Source: Liolophura sinensis (lineage: Eukaryota; Mollusca; Polyplacophora; Chitonida; Chitonidae). From it: 64,000 nucleotides of DNA. Below are positions 45,401-57,000 of this stretch, piece after piece. Below the pieces are notes generated by a model. The model worked only from the letters and a program-made list of their open reading frames with translations. It was not told the DNA's origin and did not search any database. Made by a program: the position numbers and the translations under genes. Location: the NCBI RefSeq assembly GCF_032854445.1, contig NC_088300.1, positions 4,526,001 to 4,590,000 on the forward strand, in the 5' to 3' direction. Position 1 is the first letter of the stretch. Each line of letters starts with the position of its first letter.

Positions 45401-48349
45401 TTTCCAAAATTTATGAAACGGATTGCACTGTAGCTATTTTAGACTTTAGAATCATTTTACCAGAATAAATGGTGGATGTACAAGTCTGGTATTAACAGAA
45501 AGGAAATAATGTGGGTTATTCTTGGTAAATACATAACATTTGATTTGATCAGTGAATATGGATTGTTTAGACAAAAATCTCAGGTTTAGTCTCTATCAAT
45601 GAGCATTCATGATATTCAGGCTTTGGTACAGTATATAATATCCTGGATACATTTCCATTCATTGTATCCACTAAAATGGTGAGTTCTAATGCACTGTCTC
45701 TGAAGAGTCTTAATTACAGATATGTTTAAATCAGACTTTAGTAATCATCATAACTTGTCATTCTTGCCCTCAATACATTAATTATAAGATCTCCAGATCA
45801 TTTGGCCATTTGCTCTTGAATTTATGGATGAATTTTAATTTTGTAACATTTGATTAAAAGGACGGTCAAATGAGGTGAAACAGCTTTCATGTTACGTATG
45901 TGTGTATCAAAAAATTCTCTGTGGAGATTAGGTGTTTTATGTAATGTTTTACATGAAACCAGACATCTTTTTTACATATTATAAATAATAGGCAATAAAT
46001 ACCATTACCTTATTCCTTGAGCAATTTTTGCATTTGTCTAGGGTAGCTCGGCTCCAACAAAAAGAACGTCAATGGTTTCAAAAAAGGCAGGGTGAGTACA
46101 ACTGATGCTGAGTCATAATGCAAATTGAGAAACTAGTTTTGAAAGAAATAAATTGATAACTATGACATGTCAGATATATGTGACATATTAATTCCCATCT
46201 AAAGATCTCAAGATAAGCATGTTATATCTCAAGGGTTATAATTTGCATTTTTGTCATTGCAGAGAAAAGTTAGATTTTCAAATAGAAGAAGAAGGTAAGT
46301 TTAAAATGGTTGTAATCTTTCACACTCTATTGCATAGTTTACTTGTCTCTGTGATCTGTGATTAAAAGTCATATCAAACAACTGGTTGGATTCATGTTTT
46401 GCAGAGGTATAAATGCAGAGGCAGTATTCTTAGACGTATACAAGCCAAACTGTATTAGTAAGGTGGGCAGTGACAATTGTTTTAGAAGTATACAAACCAA
46501 GTTTCATTTGTAAGATGGACAGTGACATTATATATTGTATATGGAAATACCAGGAAAGGTTTAATTTACATTAGTGTCCTCTCCTGACAGGCACATTTTA
46601 ATTTAGATAGCAGTGGGCACTGTCATTTTTTTGGCAAAGATATTTACCCCTTGAATAAACTCTAAAATGTTGTGTTTCAAACCAGAGTTAAAAGATGACA
46701 ATGAGGAGGAGGAAGAAGCTAAAGAACTGTCAGCCATGCCAGGTTATGTGATGTTGTCAGACCGAGAGCGCAAAGTAAGTTGTCATTTACCTCCTGATTT
46801 CACTGATGTCATTTCAAGGTAGTTTGCAACAATTCATTTGAATCTACAGTTTCTGTGCTGATTGTTGCGCATTTGTAATTGGCCAGATTGCATTTGTAAT
46901 GTATGTGCTCTTCTTACTCTGACATCACGATACTGACACTGCTGCGGAACGTTCAGCATGTGAAAAATGATGTAATGTGTCCATCTGTACAAAGACATTT
47001 TACACTCACATTAGGCAAAAAAGTAGTTTGGTGACCCCCATTTTTTCATTTGATATTATTCTTTCCCAGGATGATTTTTATTTTTGAGTGTTAAAGTCTG
47101 TGCATATATCTGAGTGATCTGTGGGATAATTGTGTGTATCATATAGGAGTAAAAGGACAAATATGTAGTCATTTTAAATGTTCCTTAGGCAAAGTATTTC
47201 ACTGACCTCCATTATTTATGTCATATATATTTATATTATACTTGTTCTCAAATGCTAACACTGTGCAGGTTAAAAATCTGAGCATACAAGTCAAATCTCG
47301 CAAGAGCTACCTTAATTTAAAAAAGGCGTTGTTAGGCTATATGTTATTCATCTGTGCCCTGATTCATACAGAAGCTTTCATCTTGGTCAGTGTAGATGTA
47401 AAAGTTGTAAACCTTCATCTTGACCAGTGTAAATGACACAATAATAATAATTCGGCTTGATCAGTGTAACCGACACTATAATAAATTCTCGGTTTGATCA
47501 GCGTAACCGACACAATAATAAATGTTTGGCTTGATCAGTGTAATGACATAATAATAAATTCTCGGCTTGATCAGTGTAACTGACACAATAATAAATTCTC
47601 TGCTTGATCTGTGTACATGTTACAGTAATGAATCATCAGCTTGATTAGTGTACACAAGACCAGAATAAATATCAGCCTGATCAGTGTACATGTAACCATA
47701 CTAGATATTCAGCTTGATCAGTGTTACATTCTGTTTCCACAGCTGTGCAGTTCAATTGGTATGACCCCAGCTAATTACATCACCATAAAGACTTGTATTA
47801 TAAAGGTGAGCCTCTTGTCCTAGGTATGTCTCACCTTATTGATATAGTGAAGTTTATCAGCAAATTCAGTATATCTTGAATGGCAACCGGACCCTTAAAT
47901 TTTGATAGATACTGTACAAAATAAGCTCAGAAATGTGTGACAACAACAGCAATTTACATTGAAGTGTAACTATGTTTGATGTTTTGTAAATGTGCACAAA
48001 ACTTTTACCCATAATCCCACGATTAGGATTTTGCTTTGTTGTTGAAAGATTAGGGTCAGTTTGCCGAAACCTGCTTCAGGCGTTAAGCCTGGTATCATAA
48101 TGCTTGATTTCAGTATTCAAGAGTGTGTCAACATACCAAGATCTGTCAGAAGATATAAAGCTTTTGGAGACTGAACATTTTTGTCCGCTGGTAATGGTTT
48201 TTATGGATTTTCATGTTTGTTTACAGGATTATCTACAGCGGAAGCAAGGATATCCGGTTAAGATTCGCTATCCCAGTGGATTGGATAAAACCCACCGAAG
48301 AAAAATTATGAGTTTTTTAACAGACAATGGCTGGATTGGAGTGACGTAG
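36450..48349 (+). CDS. TADA2B: transcriptional adaptor ADA2b-like (SAGA subunit), 17 exons, 437 aa
   Basis: ADA2b links the GCN5-type acetyltransferase to the SAGA histone-modifying complex in the nucleus. Exons: 36450-36542, 36657-36716, 39069-39169, 40422-40462, 40688-40738, 41144-41200, 41285-41388, 41673-41745, 42526-42685, 43317-43396, 43694-43765, 44651-44715, 46042-46091, 46263-46294, 46686-46774, 47743-47805, 48227-48349. All borders are GT-AG, phases are fully consistent, and the sum is 1314 nt. Domains in order are a ZZ zinc finger (residues about 6-50: CGYCQCD, RCTECPDFDLC, CFSCGAEIG), a SANT domain (about 60-100: WSALEETCLLDAVEQYGFG), the ADA2 middle region (GYMPFRDDFE, HRKNGIT) and a C-terminal SWIRM domain (MPGYVMLSDRE to FLTDNGW). 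Human TADA2B is of similar length (420 aa). An in-frame TAA at 36444-36446 fixes the ATG. Confidence 0.95.
39543..39562 (+). repeat. poly(C) run in a TADA2B intron
   Basis: About 18 consecutive C follow ttct. No function is evident; such runs can also be assembly-sensitive. Confidence 0.8.
39650..39960 (+). repeat. dispersed repeat, family A, two fragments
   Basis: 39650-39745 holds the middle part (ggcagagccccagcgaaacc, catcggcaggttgctggcagacc). 39805-39960 holds the 5' part (tttatttatgtatttgattgg, ggtggagccagggggaaaccc). Both are intronic in TADA2B. Confidence 0.6.
41930..42130 (-). repeat. dispersed repeat, family A, inverted copy
   Basis: The plus strand reads caggagcctctcaccaatgcaatgg then ttcctctccggttgtatgtgggaagg, the reverse complement of the 3' half of the family. 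It is intronic in TADA2B. Confidence 0.7.
47380..47730 (+). repeat. ~39-bp tandem repeat with AATAAA hexamers before TADA2B exon 16
   Basis: About nine imperfect units built on cttgatcagtgtaaccgacacaataataaattctcgg. Several contain the sense-strand hexamer AATAAA. The array stops just before the acceptor used at 47743. Confidence 0.8.
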
Positions 48350-49204
48350 CTTTGGCTGCCCATTGTGATGGGATTTAGACTTCTGGTATATGTTAAATAT
48401 ACATACTGTGAAAACACACAGTTAACACAGAAAACACTGGCTGATTTACAACACATCTTGCAACTGGTGCCACAGTGATGTTGTTTTAGCTGACCATGCT
48501 AAGCCCTTCAACTCAAGATTGGCAGGCCAAAATCACATGTTTAGTGAAAGGACAGCCTGGTTTTATGATGCAGGAAGGGTTATGTTGATGACCAGAGACA
48601 TGAAGTATTCATTACAGATGTAGGTATCCCTGTGTCAAGGTGAACAGATGCTTATTACATTCAGCTTATCTACAGCCTTCTGCTGTACACAATGTTGACC
48701 AGATAGAGCCTAGCTATCCGAGTTACACAGGGTGGTAGGTCTATATCTTAGCCTTGCCCTTCAAATCCATGAAGGAGCTGAATTTTGGACTTCCATAACT
48801 TTCAGCACTGTGTACTGAATGTAAAACTGTTGCTTCTACTAGGCTAGAGCTATTTATTTCTAGTAGTTGCTAGCATGTTCTCACTGCACAGTCCTAATTT
48901 ATTTAACCTGCTGATACAGGTTTCTGTGTGCTCGTATATCTTGTACATATTATAATTGTGACTGTACGTAAAAGTAGATCATTCCAAAGTTGTTCTTGTT
49001 TGCTCTAGCAATAGTTTCCAGCACAGTTGTCTGAAGTCTCAGAGAGCTTTACCTTTTTTATTCACCGCAAATCATTTCAAAAAACCTTTCCCCTCTTCAT
49101 GAAGAAGTTGTCTTGATGTGACATTCTTTATTATGGTGTTATGATGTTGCTACTTTTTGGTGATAAAGGATGTTTCAGTTACTTGGCCAGAGTTTAAAAG
49201 AAAT

Positions 49205-49210
49205 AATAAA
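49205..49210 (+). promoter_or_regulatory. candidate poly(A) signal of TADA2B
   Basis: AATAAA lies about 860 bp after the stop codon in AT-rich sequence. It is the clearest canonical hexamer noticed in the first kilobase downstream. Confidence 0.5.
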
Positions 49211-50562
49211 CATCTGGGTCCAGAAATTTTTATTGTGATTGAATATGTGCTTAGCTATGCAATACAAAGCTAGTGGGAAGAACACAGAGGAAATGAAGCC
49301 ATTAAATGCATAATTATTTTGTGAAATTTCAAAGGGACCATCTTATTAATTGTCCATCAGATTGCTGACATTTGTTAATAATACTTATGTGTGAGTGCGC
49401 CAATCTCCTTGGCTAGAATCTCGGATGAATAGCTGTATGTGTCATGGTAATGTGATTTATGGTAGATGTTTCACTTCACTCATTATCCCCCTCCATGAAT
49501 CTGAACTCAGACCAGTTCGACTGTCATCAAATGTTACCGCCTCAGTATCTGAGGCATTGGTATGTCAAACCAGTTTTTAATAAGGTGTATAAGTCTGTGA
49601 AGTGTGAATTGTTTCCACAGTGTGAGAGGTAATTTATGTCGTCTGTTTCTGTTAAAACCATGATGCACACAAGGACATATGTAACAGTCATTATTATGAG
49701 GTTTGCAATAAAGGCCTTGAAACCTAGCCTTGCTTTTGAGTGCAATAACACAGGTACAAATTTATCATGTCGTGTCTTGTCACAAGGTGCAAATTTATCA
49801 TGCCGAGTCTTGTCTGATAAAAAACACACACGACACATTCACGTTTTACAACTTGTGCGCTATTGCTTCACAACATGATCACAACACACAAACCATCTCA
49901 CACTGCCTGCCAACTGAGCTATCTGTCGGTTTTCTTGCTTTCTCTATGTAAACCAATGGCCAATCATGTCCCACCTTAGTTCAGTATTCCTAACATGGTA
50001 AGACATTTTTCTTTCTTTTTATCTTTTACATAGCACTTGGTTAACAGAATATACATGTATAAACATAATTTTAAACCCATGGGATGTCGTCTCTTTGAAA
50101 CCAACAGGCTAATTAGATTCACCTAACAAAACTTGACTTAGCAAGTGGCTAGAAAACAAGCCATATCCAATCCATCCACAATGGCTAAAGTGCAGCTGCT
50201 AAGGAACTCCTCACAACAGATTGTATCTTGTTACTAAGCCATGTAAGTGGACAACATTTTTGATCGGAACACAGTAAAAATATTATGTATCACTGGCACT
50301 CGATATACCATCTTGGAGATTGGCAAATGAGGCAATGCAAAACAGGCGGAGACGCAACTCCTGTAGATCTTCTAAACTTGAAATTTGATACAACCATTTC
50401 CACAATACCATGCTTGATACAAGCACACAAATTTAGGTAGTCATATGACACATCTGACATGGCCTGGAATTCCACTCAATTTATTTCACCAGAGATGCTC
50501 CTGAGCTGCATTATCTCCTGAAGAAGAGGCTCTTTAACAGACACTGCTGTCAAATTTTACAC

Positions 50563-50800
50563 ACTATTTATTTATTTGATTGTTGTTTTTACACCATACT
50601 CAAGAATATTTCAATTATATTATGGCGGCCAGTATTATGGTGGGTGGAAACCAGGCACAGCCCAGGGGAAACCCACAACCATCCGCAGGTTGCTGGCAGA
50701 GCTTCCCACTTACAGATTGAGAGGAAGCCAGCATGAGCTGGACTTGAACTCACAGTGACTGCATTGGTGAGAGGCTCCTGGGTCATTACGCTGCGCCAAA
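50563..50800 (+). repeat. dispersed repeat, family A, near full length
   Basis: Begins tttatttatttgattgttg and runs through ccagtattatggtgggtgg and catccgcaggttgctggc to attggtgagaggctcctggg. With 21836-22056, it is the best copy in the window. Confidence 0.8.
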
Positions 50801-51689
50801 TTTGACACACAAGACTGCTGGTGCACACCATGTACTCCTTGATCATGATGTGTTTAGACTCCAGCCCAATATATTTAAAAGCACCATAAGCTTGTTTTTT
50901 CTATCCTAAAAACATTTTCTAATTCACTGACAACAGAGGATCTAAACTGAGAACACCAGGCTACAGAAAATCGTCAACACGCAAAAGTAACATACCTGAC
51001 AATTTGTCATACACATGCCATCACAAAAAAAGCTGGATCCAGCAAAGCAGCAACAAGTAGCAATTTTATTGATGTCTGGTATGACAAATTTTGTCGACAC
51101 TTTAATCAACAGTATGGCATTCTGGTAGCATAAATGTTATCTCTAAAGAAAGGAACAGCAGCAAAAATGCTGTATTGTTTCTGGTCATCGACGTGACTGG
51201 CATCCACTCCAAATTGTAGTTTAATGCTATACTCAAGAATAATCCACTCTTGATGGCAATCAGTTTAATGGGTGAACAAAGTCTACCCTAAGTGCCAAGC
51301 ATCACTCAAATGAAAACTGGCAAATTACTGGCGCACTCCTATGTGTGATATGCTAAAGACTTGCACATTTTATTGGCTGGAGACAAGAAAAACGTATGGA
51401 CCCACAAACAGGCATCAACCGTTTTGCCATCAACAAGTAACCCAATATTATTTGATCAGTGTTTGCCCTGCACAAGAATTTTTCACTCACAACAGTTTAT
51501 TATCACAACAGTCTGATAAACACTGCACGCCGACGTTTTGATTATCTGAGCCAGCGAAGCCTCAAACCCCATATTAATCCTGATCATAGAAACGCTTGGA
51601 TTAGAATGGGAACACCACAACTAAAGTTCATCATTTGTGATCATTACTGCCAATTTAAAACCAAACAATCCAATTCCTCAAGCTTTTTG

Positions 51690-51870
51690 CATATGAAAGA
51701 GCAACCTTCAGTGCAATTTATGCATATTTTTAAAATGATTTTTGGAGACAAAACAATATGGGTTGGATAAGCTAACTTCAGGGCTTTACAACAAGTATAA
51801 ATTATCAATCTACACAGAATAATGCCCTCAGAAGATGCTTGAATAAACAACTTGAAAACATGTGAAAAGG
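51690..51870 (+). repeat. dispersed repeat, family C
   Basis: tatgaaagagcaaccttcag, then tgcaatttatgcat and aataatgccctcagaagatg. A second copy is at 58525-58690. The tail phrase with gcaaacat..aaaagg..gaagaat also appears near 44960 and 59070. Confidence 0.65.
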
Positions 51871-53561
51871 TTGAAGAATCAGACTTTGTAAATCTCTACT
51901 TTGTTCTGGTTCACAAAGAAACCTTTTACAGCTCCAATCTATTGGGAGGAACCTTTGTTGCTCAGTATTCACAAGTCAGGATCAATGAGGCACCATGTTT
52001 GAATCTAGTTCTGGATGGTGGTGATGGATATTTTCTTTTGGGCCCTGCATTGTTTCCTCCCTTAGTAAACCAAACAAGCCTGGTAGGTTTTGAGAAGTGA
52101 TTTTTCAAACTTGGTCCATCTGAAGTTTTCTTTCAAGGAAATCCTGGACCAAGAATGCCATTTTTTAGTATACAGAGTACCCTGAAGCTAAAACCTGGTT
52201 TGAATTCTAATACGCAGGAAAATTCATTAGACCTTGATAACTTCATAATGGTGTAATTCCATCAACTTACATAAAATAATGTGTTTCAAGCCTCTGCAGC
52301 CACGCCAGTACACATAATAGTTAAAGGACAGTAACTCCATAATAATGAATGAATGAAACCTTTAAAACACATTTTTGTTACAAAAGCATGTTTTTAATGG
52401 TTTCCACTGAAATGTTGTTTATGCCAACTGTAATCAGATACAATTTGGTCATTTCCAAAGGATATTCTATAAATTGTTTAAACTCCTACATAGTAGTTAT
52501 CACACGGTGATGTATTAACAGTCACATAGCTACTTGTAGTGAAGTAACAGTGGTCATTCAGTTTTGCCCAGTCGTCTATCACAACGCACAAAATTCTGGA
52601 ATGTACCTAGACAATTCTTTTCACACTTTGAACATATGCATGCAGTTGATAAAAACTGAAATGTATCAATGGCAATGTTTATCATTATAATGGGTACACA
52701 GGTAAACAATCTGAGGTATAAATCTTTTCTACAGTTCACAATTTTCCACTGTACCATGTCCCCACTGACATTGGGAGAGCCACCAAGTTAAACTCTTACT
52801 ATGTCAAAGTTTATTGCTAAAACTGACAGAACAACTGGATCTATGACATATCTGTCTAGTGGTACACGTATATAATACGAGTAATTATTAGCTAACCTGA
52901 GATGGATGGTTACCGGAAGATGCCCCCCCTCTCCCCCCAAAAAGGGAGGAAACCTCAATACATCAGATACACAACAAATTATTGTAGTGTCTACAGAACA
53001 CACAAATAACAGAAAGATTACAACAAGAATGCATCTGTTGATACAAAAGTGAGGCAGGCAGGTATGTCGAGGCAGGCAAGTCCATACATAAATGTCGCAG
53101 ATATGAGCCTAAATATGCTGGCTGTCTCATTCTTGTCACACTGAGTAATGTACAATTTATCTTAACCTACATGTAGGTTTGGTGAAAATTTTGATCAGGA
53201 GGGAGTAGAAATTACAGCATGAGGGTGAATTATCACACAACTTTGAATTATAAATTAGTAAGATGGCCTCCTACCATGATGAGCAATGAACAGAAGACAT
53301 AAACAATATGGTGTTACAATTTTCTAAACACCCAAATGTAATCCAACTGAACTGAAAAATTCAATTAATTTGTACAGACTCTCCAAAATCAGTGTTAATA
53401 ACTGCATGTCTCACAGCTTGTTACCTGTGCATTTAGATATACTACTTCACAAGAGAACTGTTTAGAACTCTCACACTTTGCACACATTAAGTTACTTGTG
53501 TGAAGTTCCATGTACACTCTACAGAAACACTTTAATGTAAATAAATCAAAGGGAGAGAGAT

Positions 53562-53632
53562 CCTAACCGAGGTTGAAGGGAGAGAGATCCTAACCGAGAA
53601 GGAAGGGAGAGAGATCCTAACCGAGAAGGAAA
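53562..53632 (+). repeat. 27-bp tandem repeat, three copies
   Basis: gggagagagatcctaaccgag plus aaggaa or gttgaa, three times. It lies downstream of papilin. Confidence 0.8.
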
Positions 53633-53812
53633 AGATCATAACCACCTTTCTTAACAGGTATAAATGCATTGTATGAACATACACTGAATACAATCTACAT
53701 GTACTCTACACAACTTGCTAGTTTCCAAAAGTTTATGCAAATTAAAAGTTTCCACCACTAAGTGGAATCCCCATACATATGCACCATTTCTACATATTAG
53801 AGTACAGCACTT

Positions 53813-53818
53813 TTTATT
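53813..53818 (-). promoter_or_regulatory. candidate poly(A) signal of the papilin gene
   Basis: TTTATT on the plus strand gives AATAAA on the minus strand, about 210 bp past the stop codon at 54029-54031. Confidence 0.45.
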
Positions 53819-54028
53819 AACAAATACTATGAGACTTGTATAACATTAGAGTGTGCAGCACTAAGCTAAGATGATGAGGTTAGAGCAGATTAATACCATT
53901 GTGGTGGGGAGCTTTCTGAACAGTTTCCTACACTCTTATTACAAATAGTATTGTACATTGTAATACAGAAGTCTGGAAGGGCCACTGATTACATTTCGGC
54001 AGAATGACAGCAGTAGAGCATAACACAC

Positions 54029-57000
54029 TCATGGGCTCTGCAGCCATTCTCTACACGATTCGCAGCACAATCTGGCAAAATGGCGGCGATGGCACATGCT
54101 GGCTGCTACAATGATTCGGCAGTAGACTTTCCCACTGGGATCCGTGCATTCTCCATCATTTATGTCTGTTAACAAAAGAAAGGTATGATACATATTAAAA
54201 CTGAACAGGGACCGACTACTGCTACAACTACAGAGCTTGTGTTGACAGCATTAGAACAATGTGTATCTATATTAACTTACATCACCAAATATGAATGATG
54301 AGCCAATTTGTTACTGATGTCTTAGCAAACTTACTAACCCATTCTTCTGAGTAAGTACCTACCTTTCAAATCCACGCGGACCAAAGTACTGGCTATATCT
54401 TCTGCCTCTCCATTGGATATCTTACACTGATAGAGGCCAGCATCTGCTATCCCCAGGTGATGAACTGTGAGCTTCTCTCCACGATGGTGAAGTCGTATCT
54501 TGTGGGACGTGTTGACAGGTTTGTCATCCTTAAGCCAGGTGACAGATGGGTAGGGATACCCAGACACCTCACAGGTAAGCTTCAGCACATCTCCCTCAAA
54601 ATACATGTTATCATGAGATTTGATTTTGGCAGACACACCTTCTGAAAACAGAAAAAGGCAACACTGTGCAGATATGATCATGGTGTTTTAGACAAGAGTT
54701 TCAACCATAGAAGCGATATGAAAGTCGGATACAAATACATTTGATCCGTACCAGGTCTTAATCTCAAACTAAGCAACAGTGAAAAAGAAGAAGTGAACAA
54801 GAATCTTGGTTTCATGGTTCAATTCAAAAAACCTGATAATGCATATGATACTTTAACCCAAATAGGTGTAGTATTATGACAGAGCCATGCACCTTAGCCG
54901 GCAGAGATCAGTGCTTGCAAATAGTCCTGTATCGCATCTATAAATTGTCCAAGTGCACAAGAGGCATATTTCCCTAAAAAGTCATTCTTGGTCAAGCATG
55001 TATCAGAAAATACATTTTTGATAAATGAAATTTTGCAGAATTTGCTACAGCATTTTGTTGGATAATAAGGAAAATACTCCAATGGGGATGCATATTTGAT
55101 AAAATGTTCCACAATACTCATTTTCAATAGGCTGAATCCAACTGAGATAGGAAAGCAACTTTTATCACAGAATGTGAATCAATTGTAGTTCTCAAGATTT
55201 CATCGCTTTTATTATTATCACATACTACTGTCAGATTCAGGGTGATGAAAACTGGAGGGCCCTGAGCAAACCTTTGGCTGGCAACTTACAAACGTCACCA
55301 ATCATGGCACAGATTAAGCCCCGCCAAACCCCCCACCCCCTGACCACCACCTCGCTACCTCCGATAGTGGGATCAATGTGTATGCCATGTTGGTATATGA
55401 CAATCTTCATGTTAGACCACTTAAATGGCTCTTTAAGTGCTGTCGAACACCTACTGTCTCCTACTATTACACATGTAGTCACGAAATATTAAACAATACT
55501 TGATAATGACTGATAATAAGATGTCAAATCAGTCTTTCTCACCTCGGAGGCTCAACGTGACCGCTTTACGGACTGACTCTGCCACTCCACCTCTTGCCAC
55601 ACAAGTGTAAGTACCAGCATCCTCTAGTTGAGTAGGGGAGATAACTAGTGTACCATTAGAGAAGACAGAGTGTCTTGTGGTGTTGTAGAGTTCTCTTCCC
55701 TGGTTGTCCAGCCAGGTCAGCTGTGGCCTGGGGTTTCCAGAAGCCAGACAATGGAGGTTTGCAGTCTGTCCAGGAGGTGTGACAACCTTAGAGGGTGTGG
55801 CCAAGATCACTGGAGACTCTGTTAATAGGTCAGACATATGTTTAAAGATAAGTTTTTGACAAAATAACTTCTGATTTGGTTATGATGCCCATTAAAAAAC
55901 CCCACAAATTCCAGAGTTCATTTTTTCAAATTTAAGTGAAACCTGCATGCCTGATAAACTACTTTCCTTGACCACATACAAAGGGGTAACCATGGTGAAA
56001 ATGTCGTTACTATAATTACAAATAACAAACAATGACTGGACATGCAAACTATATACCTTGTACAACCATGTTGATCCTCTGTGAGGCTGAGAACCCAATC
56101 CCATTATCTGCAGTGCATGTGTACTCTCCTGTGTCCTTGTTCTTAACAGAGGTCACTGTCAGGGCACCATTAATGTCCACAGTAAACATGACACCATCAC
56201 TCGGGATGCGCACGCTGAAAGCAAAGAATCCCACATCGTCTAACACCAACACACAGATTATTAATATCACATGCAGGTATAATTTTATGACATTTATTTG
56301 CCCGTAAAAACACTTTGTTGTGCCAATTTTTCAGCAAAATATCATAGTTTCTTACAACTTATTTGTTTTGGGTTTTGCCTTGGCTTCTATTTTCTCCTTA
56401 AGAATATTAATATCTAATACTCCGTCAACAAGGCTTCAGGATTTCCATGCTCCAGAGTTAAATCAGGATCAGCACTCATCTTAGATCTGGTAGCAAGGCT
56501 ACAAAACAGTTTGTCTGTAGGAAACACATGACTGCAAGGCTACAAAACAGTTTGCCTGTAGGAAACACATGACTGCAAGGCTACAAAACAGTTTGCCTGT
56601 AGGAAACACATGACTGCAAGGCTACAAAACAGTTTGCCTGTAGGAAACACATGACTGCAAGGCTACAAAACAGTTTGCCTGTAGGAAACACATGACTGCA
56701 AAACTTCAGCTCAGTACATTAATCACTTAAATATTTATATTAATGCAGATTCTAATACACAAAAGAGAACAGAAGGTCGCGAATTTCGTAATTTACAGTA
56801 ACCAGGCCAGGAAACTTGGTGTGAATAAAAGGAGCGTTGCCATGATGGTTATTCAGAGTGTAATAGTGCCGAATGATTAATCGGTCACCTCTGTCCCCCA
56901 GAACATTCCCCCCAAAATCTACTCCTACATTTATTGCTACATGTACTCGCTGTGGTTTGGACTGTACGCCTTTGTGTTATATGATGCCACCGTCTCCAGA

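Larger units (their letters stand above)
49230..53805. other. intergenic region with repeats
   Basis: No coding exon was recognised between the TADA2B 3' end and the papilin 3' end. It contains a family A repeat (50563-50800), a family C fragment (51690-51870) and a short 27-bp tandem repeat (53562-53632). The rest is AT-rich sequence with short unremarkable open frames. Confidence 0.55.
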
